Source of the DNA: Madurella fahalii
Taxonomy: Eukaryota > Ascomycota > Sordariomycetes > Sordariales
NCBI GenBank assembly: GCA_029876055.1
Contig: CM056878.1
Location: forward strand, 248,001-312,000
Direction of reading: 5' to 3'
DNA: 64,000 nucleotides
Under the pieces are notes generated by a model. It made no database searches. It was not told where the DNA came from and saw only the letters and a program-made list of their open reading frames with translations. The position numbers and the translations under genes are program-made. Positions 10,558-21,439 of the stretch are shown in pieces (position 1 is the stretch's first letter; every line of letters starts with the position of its first letter).

Positions 10558-12998
10558 TCTCCTTCTCTCTCCCTCTCTCTCTTACTTTTTTTCCCTTTCC
10601 CCCCCTTTTTTTTTAAAAAAAAAAAAAAAAAATCTTGTTTTTCCCTTCTCGCAATGTTTCGAATCCCCTCACTCACGGCCCAGATTCAGCGACGATCGGC
10701 GAACAACAACTTCGGAAGGCGAACTCGCGGTCGTCGACTTGAAAGACCTGGAGAAAAGCATTTGCTATTGCGGTGTCGCTCTGCGGTCATTCACGGGCTC
10801 GAATGCGAAGATATCGATTGACAGGACGATGGCGGCTGCGTGACATGGCTGCGAGTGACGATGAGGCTTCGGGAGCGTCCGCCGTTTTAAGATGTCAGCG
10901 ACCGACCAAACACTGTCGTGTTCGCGGGGGCCATCGCCTTCCCCAATTGGTTCTAGAAGGTGTCGGCGGCCAATCGCTGGGCGCTGGCAACTCGCTAACC
11001 CCGGAACCAGTCCCCAGACCCTGGGTCGCAATTTCCACCACCGACCGGAGGCCTTGGATGGTGGACGGCTTGACCAGCTTTGAGCACCCCTCCCCTTCCT
11101 CCCCTCTCATTATTATTCCTTTCCCCGCTCGGAGACGCATTGTCACCGTCCGAGCGACTCAGCCATTGGGGCTCTTTCGGGCCAGGGCGAGGAGCAGGGC
11201 AATCGGCATCACGGTGGGGGGAAATTGCGGAGAGGGGGGGGGGGGGAGGGAAAGGGGACAAGACGCAGACCGTGTCTTGTCCCGATTGACAACCCAACTG
11301 CCGGGCCCCTCTCCAGAGTGCAGCCTGGAGGAGAGTTCCACGACCAACCCGGCCGAACACGCAAGAGGCAAGATGTGGGCTGGGCAGCGGAGCGGGAAGG
11401 ATTGATGAGACAGGGCAGGCTTTCGGGAGATGGAGGAGGGAAAAAGTGGGAGGGGGGCCTGGCAGCCGGCTGGCACCTTGCGTCTTGGCTGCCCTGCCCG
11501 CCGTCAGGTTACACGGACAGCGAATCAGGCCTAGCGGATTGCATTCCTGCGCCCCACATTGCCCGAGCGCACAGGGCAGCTGGCGGCTGGCATTGGCCAG
11601 GCGGGCCAGCCAGGCCACTCGCAAGCCTGAACCAAGCCTGGAACCAAGCCTGAGCCACGCCTGGGCTGCCCCCTCGGCAGCCGCTGCCCTTCTGGTTCAG
11701 TCAGTCGCGGCTAGATTACCCGCATCGAGACAAGTGAATTAGCTCTCCCGACCGTCGCTCACTGCCAATTTGCAGTGTAGTCAAAGTTACCCTCATGCAG
11801 CGCTCGCCGCACACCAGTCGCCCGTCGCCCGTCGCCCGTCGCTCCACCGCTCCACCGCTCCACCGCTCCACCGCTCCACCGCTCCCCAGCGACTCGGTGC
11901 CAACGCCGGTGGGATGGAATCACTCCGATCGGTGAGCAGTTCGCGTGTCGCTGCACGAACGGGGCGCTATGGGAATACCCCTGCTGCCCCTATCTGCACT
12001 CGGCACCCCTCGGCTTGCGGGCGCCGATAGGGCAAATTTGGAGGGGGGACGTGTCTGACGCAAATATTGGCTGTCAAGATGCAGAACGCGTACCAGGCGT
12101 CTGGTTCCGGGTCAGTGGCGTGCATACCGACTGCCATCCGAGAAACAGCGGGCCTCACTGATATTTCTCAGCCTGGTGCCACTCACCTCGACCGACGGCT
12201 GGGACGGTTGGGACGGCGAAACAACCGACGCTCTTCTCGCCATCCGTCTACACTGCGTATGGACACCGGATGCTCCTCTCTTCTGACGTCAAGTTACGGT
12301 ATGAGGATCTGGACATGCAGGAGCCAAGACTGACTAAACTGGGATGTCTTGGATCTCCGGTCGCTCCAAGCTGTTGCTATCCGGCACCACGGGGACGTTT
12401 TGGTATTATTAGCACACTCTAGTCAAGTCAGCTGAGACAAACAAGCATCAGCCCATGCGGACTCACAGCTCACGGACCGGAAACTAGCCCCCCTGACTCG
12501 TGCTATCAGACGACACACCACCGTAAGCGCTACAGAATTTTTCCCGCCTACAAACGCCAAACACAAAGTGGCTGAGGAACAGAAAATTCAAACATCATGT
12601 CCTTGCGATGACCCTGCTGGAACTCGGTCATCCCATCTTGACTCGCCTTGACAGCATCCATTCGGCGCGAGGAAATGCCGCCTGTCCGGCCAGAACAACT
12701 CGCAGTGGATATTCTTCTCATGATCATCAGTGGAGTTTCAATGCTGCCCCGGGGCTGCCGGGAAACTGTCGTTCGTATCGGGCGTCACCTCTACTCTGTT
12801 AAAATCGCCCTTCACCTGCCGTTGTGATTGTGCCTGTTGTATTGCTTCAAGTTGCTTAACTGACAGAGATCTGTCGTGCCAACGTTCGCTTCATCAATTA
12901 GTATTAGTCATTCGCTCTCAAGGTCAACCTCAAGTCTCGTCTCACCCTTTAAACGAACGTTAAATTACAACTAAGCCAAAAACACTTGAACCATCAAG
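10558..12998. other. Intergenic region with homopolymers and tandem repeats
   Basis: No gene recognised. It holds a T/A homopolymer block near 10603-10631, a 13-G run (11234-11246), heptamer GTCGCCC copies followed by five CTCCACCG units (11842-11881), and Gly/Pro/Ser-coding chance frames. The last few hundred bases must include the promoter and leader of the Kre9-domain gene. Confidence 0.55.
11842..11881. repeat. 8-bp tandem repeat, CTCCACCG x5
   Basis: Five perfect copies of CTCCACCG, followed by a partial copy and preceded by several GTCGCCC heptamers. A close relative of the same 8-bp unit is found tandemly at 47471-47510. Confidence 0.9.
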
Positions 12999-13718
12999 AT
13001 GCGCTCCATCCGAGTCATCCTCCCCACCGCGCTCCTTGCGGCGTGCTGCGCTCGCGCCATCCAGATCACGTCGCCCGCCAAAGGTGACCTAGTCGACCCG
13101 TCCTCAGGCATCACCGTCTCCTGGTCAACCGTCAGCACCGACCCGTCCCGCGCCCATCTCTTCCTCGTCAACATGGCCGCCGGCCACAACCCCTTTAGCA
13201 AGGACCTCGGCGAGGTTGACCTCTCCAAGGGCAGCATTGTCGTCTCGGAAAAGGGTGTCCCCGATAACGAGGGATACCAGTTCAACTTCCAGAGCAACGC
13301 GGCCGGGAACACGGGCATCTTGGCCCAGTCGGAGCAGTTTGAGGTCAAGAATGGTGCGGATTCCGACGAGGACGGGGAGGATAAGCCGTCGACAACGTTG
13401 GCCGTGGATCGCACGACTGGCACTGGTGTCGTGAAGACCTCAACCGCTTCCGCCGTCACCGTTACTACCGATGCTGCCATCATCACCGTCCCGACTACAC
13501 TCTCAACCGCCGCTTCGTCTGGGCTTGGCAACGCTAGCAACGCTGGCGGAGCCGCAAACGCCCCGTCTAGTCAAACTACAACTGCCAGTACTGGCGGTGC
13601 CCCCGGTGGCAACACCGTTCAGGGCGGTGGCGTCCTCGCTCTGGTGGCTGGCTTTTTTGGCTGTCATTGTTTAAGGGGCTCAGTCGTTTCGTCATCCGGG
13701 ACAAAAAGGGGTAATTAG
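12999..13718 (+). CDS. Secreted Ser/Thr-rich wall protein, Kre9/Knh1-type domain; C-terminus probably frameshifted
   Basis: Starts at ATG 12999 in a strong context (ATCAAG before ATG). Residues 1-20 form a signal peptide (ILPTALLAACCARA). Residues about 21-115 match the Kre9/Knh1-type N-terminal domain: IQITSPAKGDLVDPSSGITVSW, then the pattern of beta strands ending AQSEQFEV. A long Thr/Ser/Ala/Gly region follows, typical of O-glycosylated GPI-anchored wall proteins. The frame as given ends with GCHCLRGSVVSSSGTKRGN, which is not a GPI signal. Deleting a single T from the TTTTTT run at 13653-13658 would give GVLALVAGFLAVIV and a stop at 13674, the expected hydrophobic GPI tail. Such proteins act at the plasma membrane or wall, with roles in beta-glucan assembly inferred from yeast. 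A homopolymer error or real indel explains the odd end. Confidence 0.85.
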   Translation: MRSIRVILPTALLAACCARAIQITSPAKGDLVDPSSGITVSWSTVSTDPSRAHLFLVNMAAGHNPFSKDLGEVDLSKGSIVVSEKGVPDNEGYQFNFQSNAAGNTGILAQSEQFEVKNGADSDEDGEDKPSTTLAVDRTTGTGVVKTSTASAVTVTTDAAIITVPTTLSTAASSGLGNASNAGGAANAPSSQTTTASTGGAPGGNTVQGGGVLALVAGFFGCHCLRGSVVSSSGTKRGN

Positions 13719-13902
13719 TTGCATGTGTGATATTTTTTCCCAGCTGTAATGGGGAAAGTACTAGCAGATGGAATGCATATAATGAAAATCTCAAAATTAA
13801 CAAATATATCTAGCATTGCACTCGTCCCATCGCGCTGACCTGTCATCTCTTACTCCAGCTTTTCCAGCCAAATCCCGTACTTTCCAGAGAGAATAAGCTT
13901 AC

Positions 13903-14175
13903 ATGTCATGTTTCTTCTCGGACGTGAAAAAGAGCTTCTCGTACCACCCCCGCGCGTGCCAAGCGACCGAAGTCGCTCCCAAAGGGCTGCCGGTACCCCA
14001 AGTCGATCAAAACCGGCATTCCCTCCTTGACCATAAGGTAGTCCGGGTTGATCAAGCTGTGTGCCAAGCCCAGCGGATGCAGGTGATCCGTGGCCGATTC
14101 GAGGGCGGCGTGGAACTCGACCTTATCGAGCTGCCGAAGCTCGGACGTCGACGTGACGCGTATCTTATCAGACTC
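13903..14175 (-). pseudogene. Remnant of a fungal protein-kinase-like gene
   Basis: The minus strand reads about 90 codons resembling the C-terminal lobe of a fungus-specific kinase-like family: KVEFHAALESATDHLHPLGLAHS, then LINPDYLMVKEGMPVLIDLG, QPFGSDF, and an end near VREALFHVREE. The catalytic-loop Asp expected in the HND/HDL motif is missing; Ser-Leu-Ile stands there, and the DFG-like motif reads DLG. A stop (TAG) bounds the frame upstream at about 14176, beyond which the DNA turns AT-rich with many TA steps. No N-lobe is visible. It is most simply a decayed C-terminal fragment, perhaps after RIP mutation. It could also be the last exon of a gene whose earlier exons I cannot recognise. 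Confidence 0.5.
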
Positions 14176-15716
14176 CTATCCAAGCGCTGCGACTATCGCT
14201 GTGATATGATAGTCGGTTTCCTTCATATCGTCGGGTTAGGGGTAGCTATGATTAGGGAGGGAACCACGACTACAGGCAGAATACAATATGAGATAGGCAG
14301 GGATAGGGATGAACTCAGGTGGGTATGAAGCACACCGGGAGTGGGATACAGGTTGGAACAGCTCAGCTTTAGCGCTTCAGAGCCTCATTCACGCTTTGAT
14401 TTGTTTGTTGGCGCCCGATTACAGAAGTGCCTGTAAGCGCCCAACTTCTCTCTACGTATAATTAATTATTCCAAAGCGTACGGCAAAAGTCATTAATCCG
14501 GGACGTTTCCTTGACGGGATGCATCCTCCTATCGCAGAATCGGGTCTGTCCAAGCTGAGGAGATCCGAGAATGACTTTCTGCCTGGGCGGAAAGACCCCA
14601 ACTTCCAACAAGAAATGTGAGTAATTAGAGTGAGTGGCTCAAAAAAGGCAGATAGGTTCAAGTATGATCGTTAGAACTCTGGACATTCTAGAGAATCTAG
14701 TAGTTAGAAGTGCGGGAGTGGTTCCATTGCATAGCGTGCATTTATTCCGGTTCAATGCAAATCGCCACTGAAAAGAAGTAGCTGCCATAGCAAAACTTTC
14801 TTCAGGTGACATGCTGTACAACCCAGGGACGTTCCGGCCATTGAGGTAAGGGTCTGCGCCGGGCTTGAGAACAGCGACTCGCACGAGGCTCCACCGTCAT
14901 GTGATGGCCAACGGCTCTTGAGTCTATTGACAAATCGGGTTGGTAAGGTTACCAACAAGTTATAGTAGGTTACGAGTGTACAGGAGAGTTCAGCTCTACA
15001 GATAGGAAAGCGTAGATATAGTGACGAATTAACTTACAAGGAATCCTAAGCTATAAAACCATTGTTCCGAGCGCCCTCTTATACCATTTCAGCTCAGGTG
15101 ACGCTTATTTCAAGTTCGTCAAACCCTCCACTGCAATATCTGTAACTTCTTATCCAGAGATGAGCGCTGTAATCCGTTCTCTTTAACCGCCAGCTCGGTC
15201 GCCGCAGCTTCTCCCTGTCAGCTGATAATTGGCGGGTGAGAAGCTGGGGCGGGAATTCGCAACGAAAATTAAGCAAGACCCGAAAGGCTAATGGCATTTT
15301 CGGTGACCCAGGAACCCTCCGCCTCGGAAGGAGAATCTGCGTCGTTCGATCCCGACTCTGATGATGTCGCTTCGGAAATGTTGCCTGGGAGATTGAACTT
15401 TCCGCGTGTAGCTTCGAAGCATCACGTTATAACGTCTGCCGCTCAATTCCGTTGCTTTCCACTCCTTCCGGATTTCCTCGTCGATTTCTGACTCCGCACC
15501 GCTCCTCTCCAACTAAAACTCGCTGTCTGGTATACTGGCCTACCTCAACGCTATGTAGGCACTATGTAAACTAAGACCCTCGAGCAAGCTTCTGGCGCGG
15601 CCACTGTTTCTCATTCTAGCTGGTAACAACTCCTTGACGACGAGTACATGTCAGTTTATTGTGGCGACGAGGATCGCCCTCAAGCTGACGGCAGCAACAG
15701 TTTGCGACTTGAGAAA
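14176..15716. other. AT-rich stretch, probably mutation-decayed
   Basis: No gene recognised. Base composition drops in GC compared with flanking coding DNA, with many TA dinucleotides and short frames broken by stops, between a kinase-like remnant and a truncated ankyrin ORF. A short minus-strand frame (15512-15288) is rich in charged residues but matches nothing I know. Confidence 0.5.
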
Positions 15717-16379
15717 TTAGCGAACCACTCCGAGGTGACCTGCCTGCACCGCGATTGAGAGTAGTGAGTAGCCCCTCTTGTTTACAATGTCGCGGCGGTG
15801 TACTTTTTCAGAGTCGCTCGAGGAGTTTTTGGACATAAGAATCCAGGCCCAGGGCCGCCGCCCACCAAGGGGCCGACCTCCGGCGTCTGTCGTGTCTGCC
15901 CTGACTCTCTCCGAGCCCAGAATCTTGTCAAAAATCGTCTCCTTTCCGAGTTTGACGGCGCATACAAGAGGCGGGGCGTCGATGATGCTACTGTTCTGGT
16001 GGTTCGGGTCGACATCCTCAAACTCCAATAGCACATCCACTATTTCGCCCTTTGCTTCCTTGACGGCCCAATGAGCCGCGGGCTTTTCTGTCTGGTAGTG
16101 ATTCGGATCAGCCGCCAGTCTTCCAGCATTTATAAGCGTTCGAATGGTAGGAGCGCTTCCAGATGCAATCGCCCATCTTAGACATGCCATGCGTTTGTGG
16201 TCTGGCCAGTCCCTGATACCATAGCGTTTCCATTTACGTACCATGTCCGCGACGAAGGTCGCATGGCCTTGTTTTCGCGGCATCGTGGCAGGGCTGCCGG
16301 CGGTCCTCGTAATCGCTGTTGCCCCGGTAAGGGAAAGAAAGTCGTGCTTTTTCCCGAGGGACGGTACAGCCGTCCTCAT
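15717..16379 (-). pseudogene. Truncated ankyrin-repeat ORF
   Basis: A 220-codon frame. After an uncertain N-terminus (the ATG at 16379 is the first; M33 is also possible) it shows recognisable ankyrin units: ACLRWAIASGSAPTIRTLINAGRL, then PAAHWAVKEAKGEIVDVLLEF, PPLVCAVKLGKETIFDKIL and YSLLSIAVQAGHLGVVR. The protein stops (TAA at 15717-15719) exactly inside a repeat, where a further helix (xLLxx) would be expected; the codons after the stop read FLKSQT, which would suit one. A CAA-to-TAA change would explain it. No partner domain is seen. It may be a pseudogene in the same decayed stretch, or an intact small protein. Confidence 0.5.
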
Positions 16380-16884
16380 AGACTTTTAACACAATACGGA
16401 CTTCTTCGACGATGGATATTGAGGCCAGGGAAAGGAAAAAGAAAGATAAAAAGACATGAGTATCAAGGGTGTAAGCTGGACAATGGATGGAATATTGTGG
16501 TCAGGCGTATCAGACCACGGAACCCTAGGAAGACCCAGGAATAACGTCTATATAATCAGCTATGATGGACCAGCGAAGCGTCCGTTGCGGTTGCCAAACC
16601 GCAGATCGAACCCCACATGGGCGTCAGAGTTGCAATTGTACGAAAGGGAGATTGCAACATGAGGAGTTATGGTGCGGATGATCTTCAACTTCCGCAATTG
16701 GACACTTTGGCGTTCGTTGGCTGCTCTTCACAGACTGACAATAAGGAGCAGTATTGATCGTATCCTCCCTATGGCCCGTAAGCCTAGTCATAGAAACACC
16801 GGACATCATCATCATAACTAAGCCTATACCAGTGAGACCGCAAGTGGCTGAACGAGACATAAGTTCCCCCTGCGTAATCTTCAC

Positions 16885-17934
16885 TCACTTCTTTAGTGCC
16901 CAAACACTCAGCATGTCAGTTCCCCGCCCCATTTCATACGATCGAGGAGGTTTTATGTATTCCACCCTTTCAAATGAACCGTGCGCCTCGTCCATCTCCG
17001 TTGTCGGCCTGTCCATCTTACCGTCGCCACCTTCAGCCAGAAGATTCCAGTGGACACCTTGGAGGCCCCAAGGCGGCCCAGGTGCCTTCAGATCCTTATA
17101 CAGGGGGAACTCTAAGCACACGAGAAGTCCCGTTGGCCGGAGGAGCTCTCGCATTCTTTGAGCCCAGTCCTTCCGCGTCTCGGGATGAAGGGCGCACAAG
17201 AACTATCTCGGGAGCCATACATCAAAACCCGTATCACTCAGAAAGGGGACTCTACTATCGAGTATAGAATTTTAACTTACGGTATAATCATAAATGAGAT
17301 CAAAGCCCGCGTTGTCGCAAGTCGCGAAGTACTCGGCCTCCCAGTCTCTCTGGAAGAAGTCGCCGCACACAAAACTCACGGTTCCCGGCGGGCGGGCAGC
17401 CAGCCTCGTCTCGCTGTCCCCGTCGGCGAAGTTGTATGCCGACGGCTGAGAGAGCTCAGTCTCGACGTACGCTCTTGCTGTATCGACGGCCTTCTGTGAG
17501 ACGTCGAGGCCAACGACGTCGAAGCCGTGAAGAGCAAGCATGGGAAGGTCATAGCCCCTTCCGCAACCCTGGAACGTGTCGCAGTGGTGAGCGCGGTGTT
17601 TTGGAACCAGAGGGGAGCGCTGGAGGGTGTAGTTAGAACGATAACCTACCGGCACAAGCGCTCTGGGCCGGCGACCGCCCCCAAGCTGGGCAATAATGTC
17701 TGGCCGGGAGGAGATGAAGTCGATCAAGGCGGGTGAAGGCTTCCCGCGGTCCCAGATATTGTTCTGGCCCGACTCCCACAGCTCGGACCATCCGGTGCTC
17801 TGAGAGTGTCGATCTCTGTCCGTTGTGTCAATAAGAGTCGTGGCACAATATCTGCAACGCGACCAAACGCTGACCGACCTTTGCGCGAAATAGGTTCCTA
17901 GGACCCCGGGAGGTTCATTATTCGAAGTCGCCAT
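16885..17934 (-). CDS. Thiol/thiopurine-type SAM methyltransferase (TPMT family)
   Basis: Three exons: 17934-17650, 17568-17281 and 17202-16885, with introns of 81 bp (GTAGGT...CCAG) and 78 bp (GTAAGT...ATAG). The join keeps frame and gives about 296 residues. WSELWESGQNNIWDRGKPSPAL (about 49-70) matches the N-terminal signature of the TPMT/thiol methyltransferase family. The SAM motif reads PGCGRGYD across the first splice (about 95-102), followed by LHGFDVVGLDVS. Exon 2 runs into exon 3 as DYTFLCALHPETRKDWAQRM, and GLLVCLEFPL is the later strand. Family members methylate thiols, sulfide or halides with S-adenosylmethionine. The first exon may hide one more short intron (a weak GTCGGT...GAG option at codons 18-46), so the N-terminus is less certain. 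Confidence 0.88.
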
Positions 17935-20098
17935 AGCGCATCAAAGCCGACCCGTATGATGCAAGATACTGCTAGGTTGCATGAATCTGTAGATTTGGAA
18001 GAATGGACTCGGGGTCCGAGGGAACAAGGTCGATACGCGGAAGACAACAACGGCCTTGTCATTGGCTCACCGCCCATGGCATTTCGCGGTTACCCCGCCA
18101 GACTTTGTTCCTTTCTCAGCTGCATGATAACCCCTTTAAAAAAATCGCCTGTCGCATTACAGCAGCTCGATTGGGGTAAGGTATACATACATCTTACTGT
18201 ATTGCCGACTCTGGGTTGACGTTCAAGTTGTTTGAACAGGCTGAATTCGGGGCGTTGTGAGGCTCCATTCTCTGGTTAGTTCTGGGTGGCTGCCCCCGAC
18301 AACGGAGCGCCGCTCGACATAGGGTTCCTATCAAAGTCACACTGTCCCGTCTGCGACCAGTACGGATCAAAATTGTCGCCGACCCAGAGGATACGGGGAT
18401 AGGTGGCTGCTGAAGGATTTCCAGCAGAATGGGGGTTGCGGGAACTTACGGCAACAGGGCAAGTGTTAAAGACAGAGTACTGTACCTTACTAATTAGCGC
18501 TGGCTAGCGAGCGGGGTACTGTAGATACCTCAGGTCGCTTAAGGTACCACCTAATTATTTATGCGCGATTGACGGGTGTCTATAAAAATTAATGGTAATT
18601 AGCGTAACAGGAGATCTATCTTGGAAAAAGCAGTTACTCAGGTTCTATGTGCAATGCGATCAACCGACGCTCTCACAATTATTAGATTGAAGAGGACGGT
18701 TCTGCGAAAGTAATGCTGTATTAATTAGCTCCACCTCGGCCGCATTGTCTTTGAGCAGAAGGAAGAATAGGGGCAGTGGCGAAGCTGCCGGACAAACATT
18801 CTCGTGTCTTCCTGCAATCGGGCTAGGTGGCAGCTCTGCAGGAGAGTGCCTGGGGCCATATTCTCCCAGAGGCGGGGTCTACCCGGACATACCCGACTCG
18901 GGCATACCCAGCTCTAATTACCCCCCCGGGCCGGTGTACCCAGCGCAGTGGGACCTGCCACGGACATGCTTGACCGGGGCGTACCTGAGGTGGGTGACCA
19001 GTGACCACGGGACTGGGCACTGGACTGGTTAGTTGGCGTGCTAACGCAGTATCGGAAATGGTGGTCTGAGGGTCTTGTTTTGCGCCGAGGTCGCAGTTGA
19101 TTGTAAGCTTTTCTGATAGGGATACGATCGGTGCTTGTAGACGCTGGATAACTCAAAGCGCCTTCACATGTAAGAGGGGTGGCACGGGGGGCGAACTTTG
19201 AATTCCAAGGCAACGACGAGCTAAATAAATTCGAATGATGGGAAAATTCCCTGCAGGAACTTGAGGGTTCAAGTTTAAACTCAGTACCACGGGTCCTCTC
19301 TCTCGACAGCAGTGTCTCGGAAAGCGCTAACCTGAGGGAGAGCTTCGAGTGGCCGTAGGACAAGTCCTGACTTCGCATTAGGTCCACCCAGCACAGTACG
19401 AAGGGAATCTCTCTGTAGGAATGCCTGCGTGCTCATCAAACCGGCGCTTTGGTCTCGGCTGGCAGCATCACAACGCACCTCATTTCCACACATGTCCTGC
19501 CTTATAGCCTCGTGCAATCTCTCCACAAGGGAGAGCTGGCCTCCAAGTTGCTAATAACATAGCACAAACCACGTTAACTTACTAAATATGAGATTAAATA
19601 GACAAGCTGCTTTCGTTCATAATAATATTCTCCCAACGCTCGGGTTGTTCCTAATTACCTAGCAGGAGAAACGGGGGTATCTGTCATTACATAGACCGTA
19701 TGGCCCAGCCCTTGCAATTCCGAAATGCTGGCGACATCACGACACCCAGCCAGACACTATCATGACCTACTTAGGCCATTATTGTGTCTAACTGGGCGTC
19801 AGTATGTTACCAGTAGAGGTGCCATTGCCAGCGCTTGGCGATACGGTCAGGGTATAGCAACATCATGACCAAGACCCCCCTGCCCCCGGCTAGGTATTTA
19901 TATAGCTGGTCACCTCATAGTTCCGCTAGGCAGCGACGCAGCAGCTCAAGTTCCCCCATCGCACAATCAAGGCCCGTTTAAAACCCCCCTTGTACTGTAC
20001 GCATTAGATGACCAGACAATCCCAATCGCTGTCAGTACTACTCCGATCCTTCCACCCCTCGACTTCGACTAGTAACACCCCTTCCCTCCACAACGCGC
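17935..20098. other. Intergenic region with AT-rich patches
   Basis: No gene recognised. AT-rich segments lie at about 18460-18760 and 19550-19680, with repeated CTAATTA-like words. Frames at 18745-19032 and 18914-19387 have no family features. An isolated TATA-like sequence is at about 19903-19912. Two copies of the dispersed GTACTGTAC word are at 18477 and 19992. Confidence 0.5.
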
Positions 20099-20788
20099 CT
20101 ATTCTGCTCCACTAGCCGCATCATCGCCAAGAGAGACGCCAGCAGCGAGCAAATCCGAGTCATCTCCCGTCTCATCGACGTTCATGACCCATCGCTCCAC
20201 CATTCGCATGGTCTCCACGAGCTCAGTTTTCCAAAGATCGTCTGACTGGTCATCCTGTTGCGGGACACCGTTTCTTGGGTGGGAGGGGACGTGGTGGAAA
20301 GGGATCCACGGCTGGGACCGGTAGTTCTCGTAGTCCCCGGCCGTCTTGAGCGACGCCCTCGCCGCACCAACCTACTCGTTCGGCAACCGGTGAGATCAGC
20401 GGGCGTTGGGAGGGCACGGGGACTGTAGGTAAGGGTAATTGATGGGATTATTTTCCGGGCCATGCGTTCCTGCCTGGTCCCGAGGGGTCGTGGGCGCTTG
20501 AACGTCTTCACGGCTAGCCGGATTAGACTGCGGGATCGGCGGGGGCGTTTGGAACGGATGCTCTAGGCCCATCTGCGAGAGCCTGTGGAATGGGTCCTCA
20601 CTTTCTTGGGTTCTAGCTTGGTTGGACGGACGCGAGACGCGGGGACCTACCTGAAAAAGGTTGTCCAGACCGAGCTGCTCGAGTCTCTGAATCGGGTTCT
20701 CGTCCACCTGAGTACTGGCGAGTGCCGAGGGCAGCGGGGCTCTAGAAGGGACCCGAAACATGAAAGGGCTCGGAGTTCTGGAAGGCAT
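20099..20788 (-). CDS. Unknown protein with an RLxQxGLxxxFQ repeat; retained-intron form possible
   Basis: No family recognised. The last part is clearly coding: SLKTAGDYENYRSQPWIPFH to ETMRMVERWVMNVDETGDDS, then an acidic tail and a stop at 20099. A strong donor (CAG|GTAGGT, intron from 20650) joins in frame to an acceptor (GAGTAG, intron end 20372), giving exons 20788-20651 and 20371-20099, about 136 residues. Exon 1 ends in ENPIQRLEQLGLDNLFQ. If the 279-bp intron is kept, the frame stays open to 20396 and encodes a second copy, EDPFHRLSQMGLEHPFQ, followed by Pro-rich sequence. The frame is also open upstream to about 20993 with no ATG, so the start is uncertain. A TATATAAG at 20998-21005 on this strand could be the promoter. 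Confidence 0.5.
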
Positions 20789-20997
20789 CCGCACCCGGAT
20801 AATATTGTCTGGTGTTCTGGAGGAACTCCATGGCTTTGGTTCAGGGGAATGAACAGGGGTTTGAAATGGATTCCGATATTTGATCGCACCTGGAAGGTAT
20901 AAGTCAAGTTCACAGTTTTCGAACGGAAGGGCAATGATAATCGATGCCGATACCGAGTGGATTAAGCCCTGGCCTTGGGTGGAGGAGACTGCTGGTT

Positions 20998-21005
20998 CTT
21001 ATATA
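20998..21005 (-). promoter_or_regulatory. TATA box, likely for the 20.1-20.8 kb gene
   Basis: TATATAAG on the minus strand. A start of transcription about 30 bases on would lie near 20970 and leave a leader of some 180 bases before the ATG at 20788. Confidence 0.4.
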
Positions 21006-21439
21006 AATACTATGGAAATTATTGGTTCACCGAAGAATCTCATTGTCTTTTATCTAAACCGAAACGGTATCCTCAACGTTGTTGTAAGATTCTGTTACCG
21101 CTCTGGGTGCAGGCTTTGAGTGGCGGTAGGTAAAAGGCGAAACGGTTGTAATAATGAGTGATAGAAACTAGGTACCTTACCTTAGTTGGCTTTTTTTTTT
21201 TTTTTCCCATAACTAACTTCGAGCCAGAAAAAATCACAGAGCAACAACCAGGAAATACCACCGATTTAAATCACAAAATGAGAAAGTCTTACTAGTCAAC
21301 TGAAACTCGTGAACCATTCCGATTCTACCATAATAGTCTATCGTTCTAGAAAGCCAATGCTGCAGCTCATCCCTTCATGACTTCTAAGCTTGACAGGCCT
21401 TTCAAAAGGCCATAGAATACCAACTCCATGCCCTCCCAC

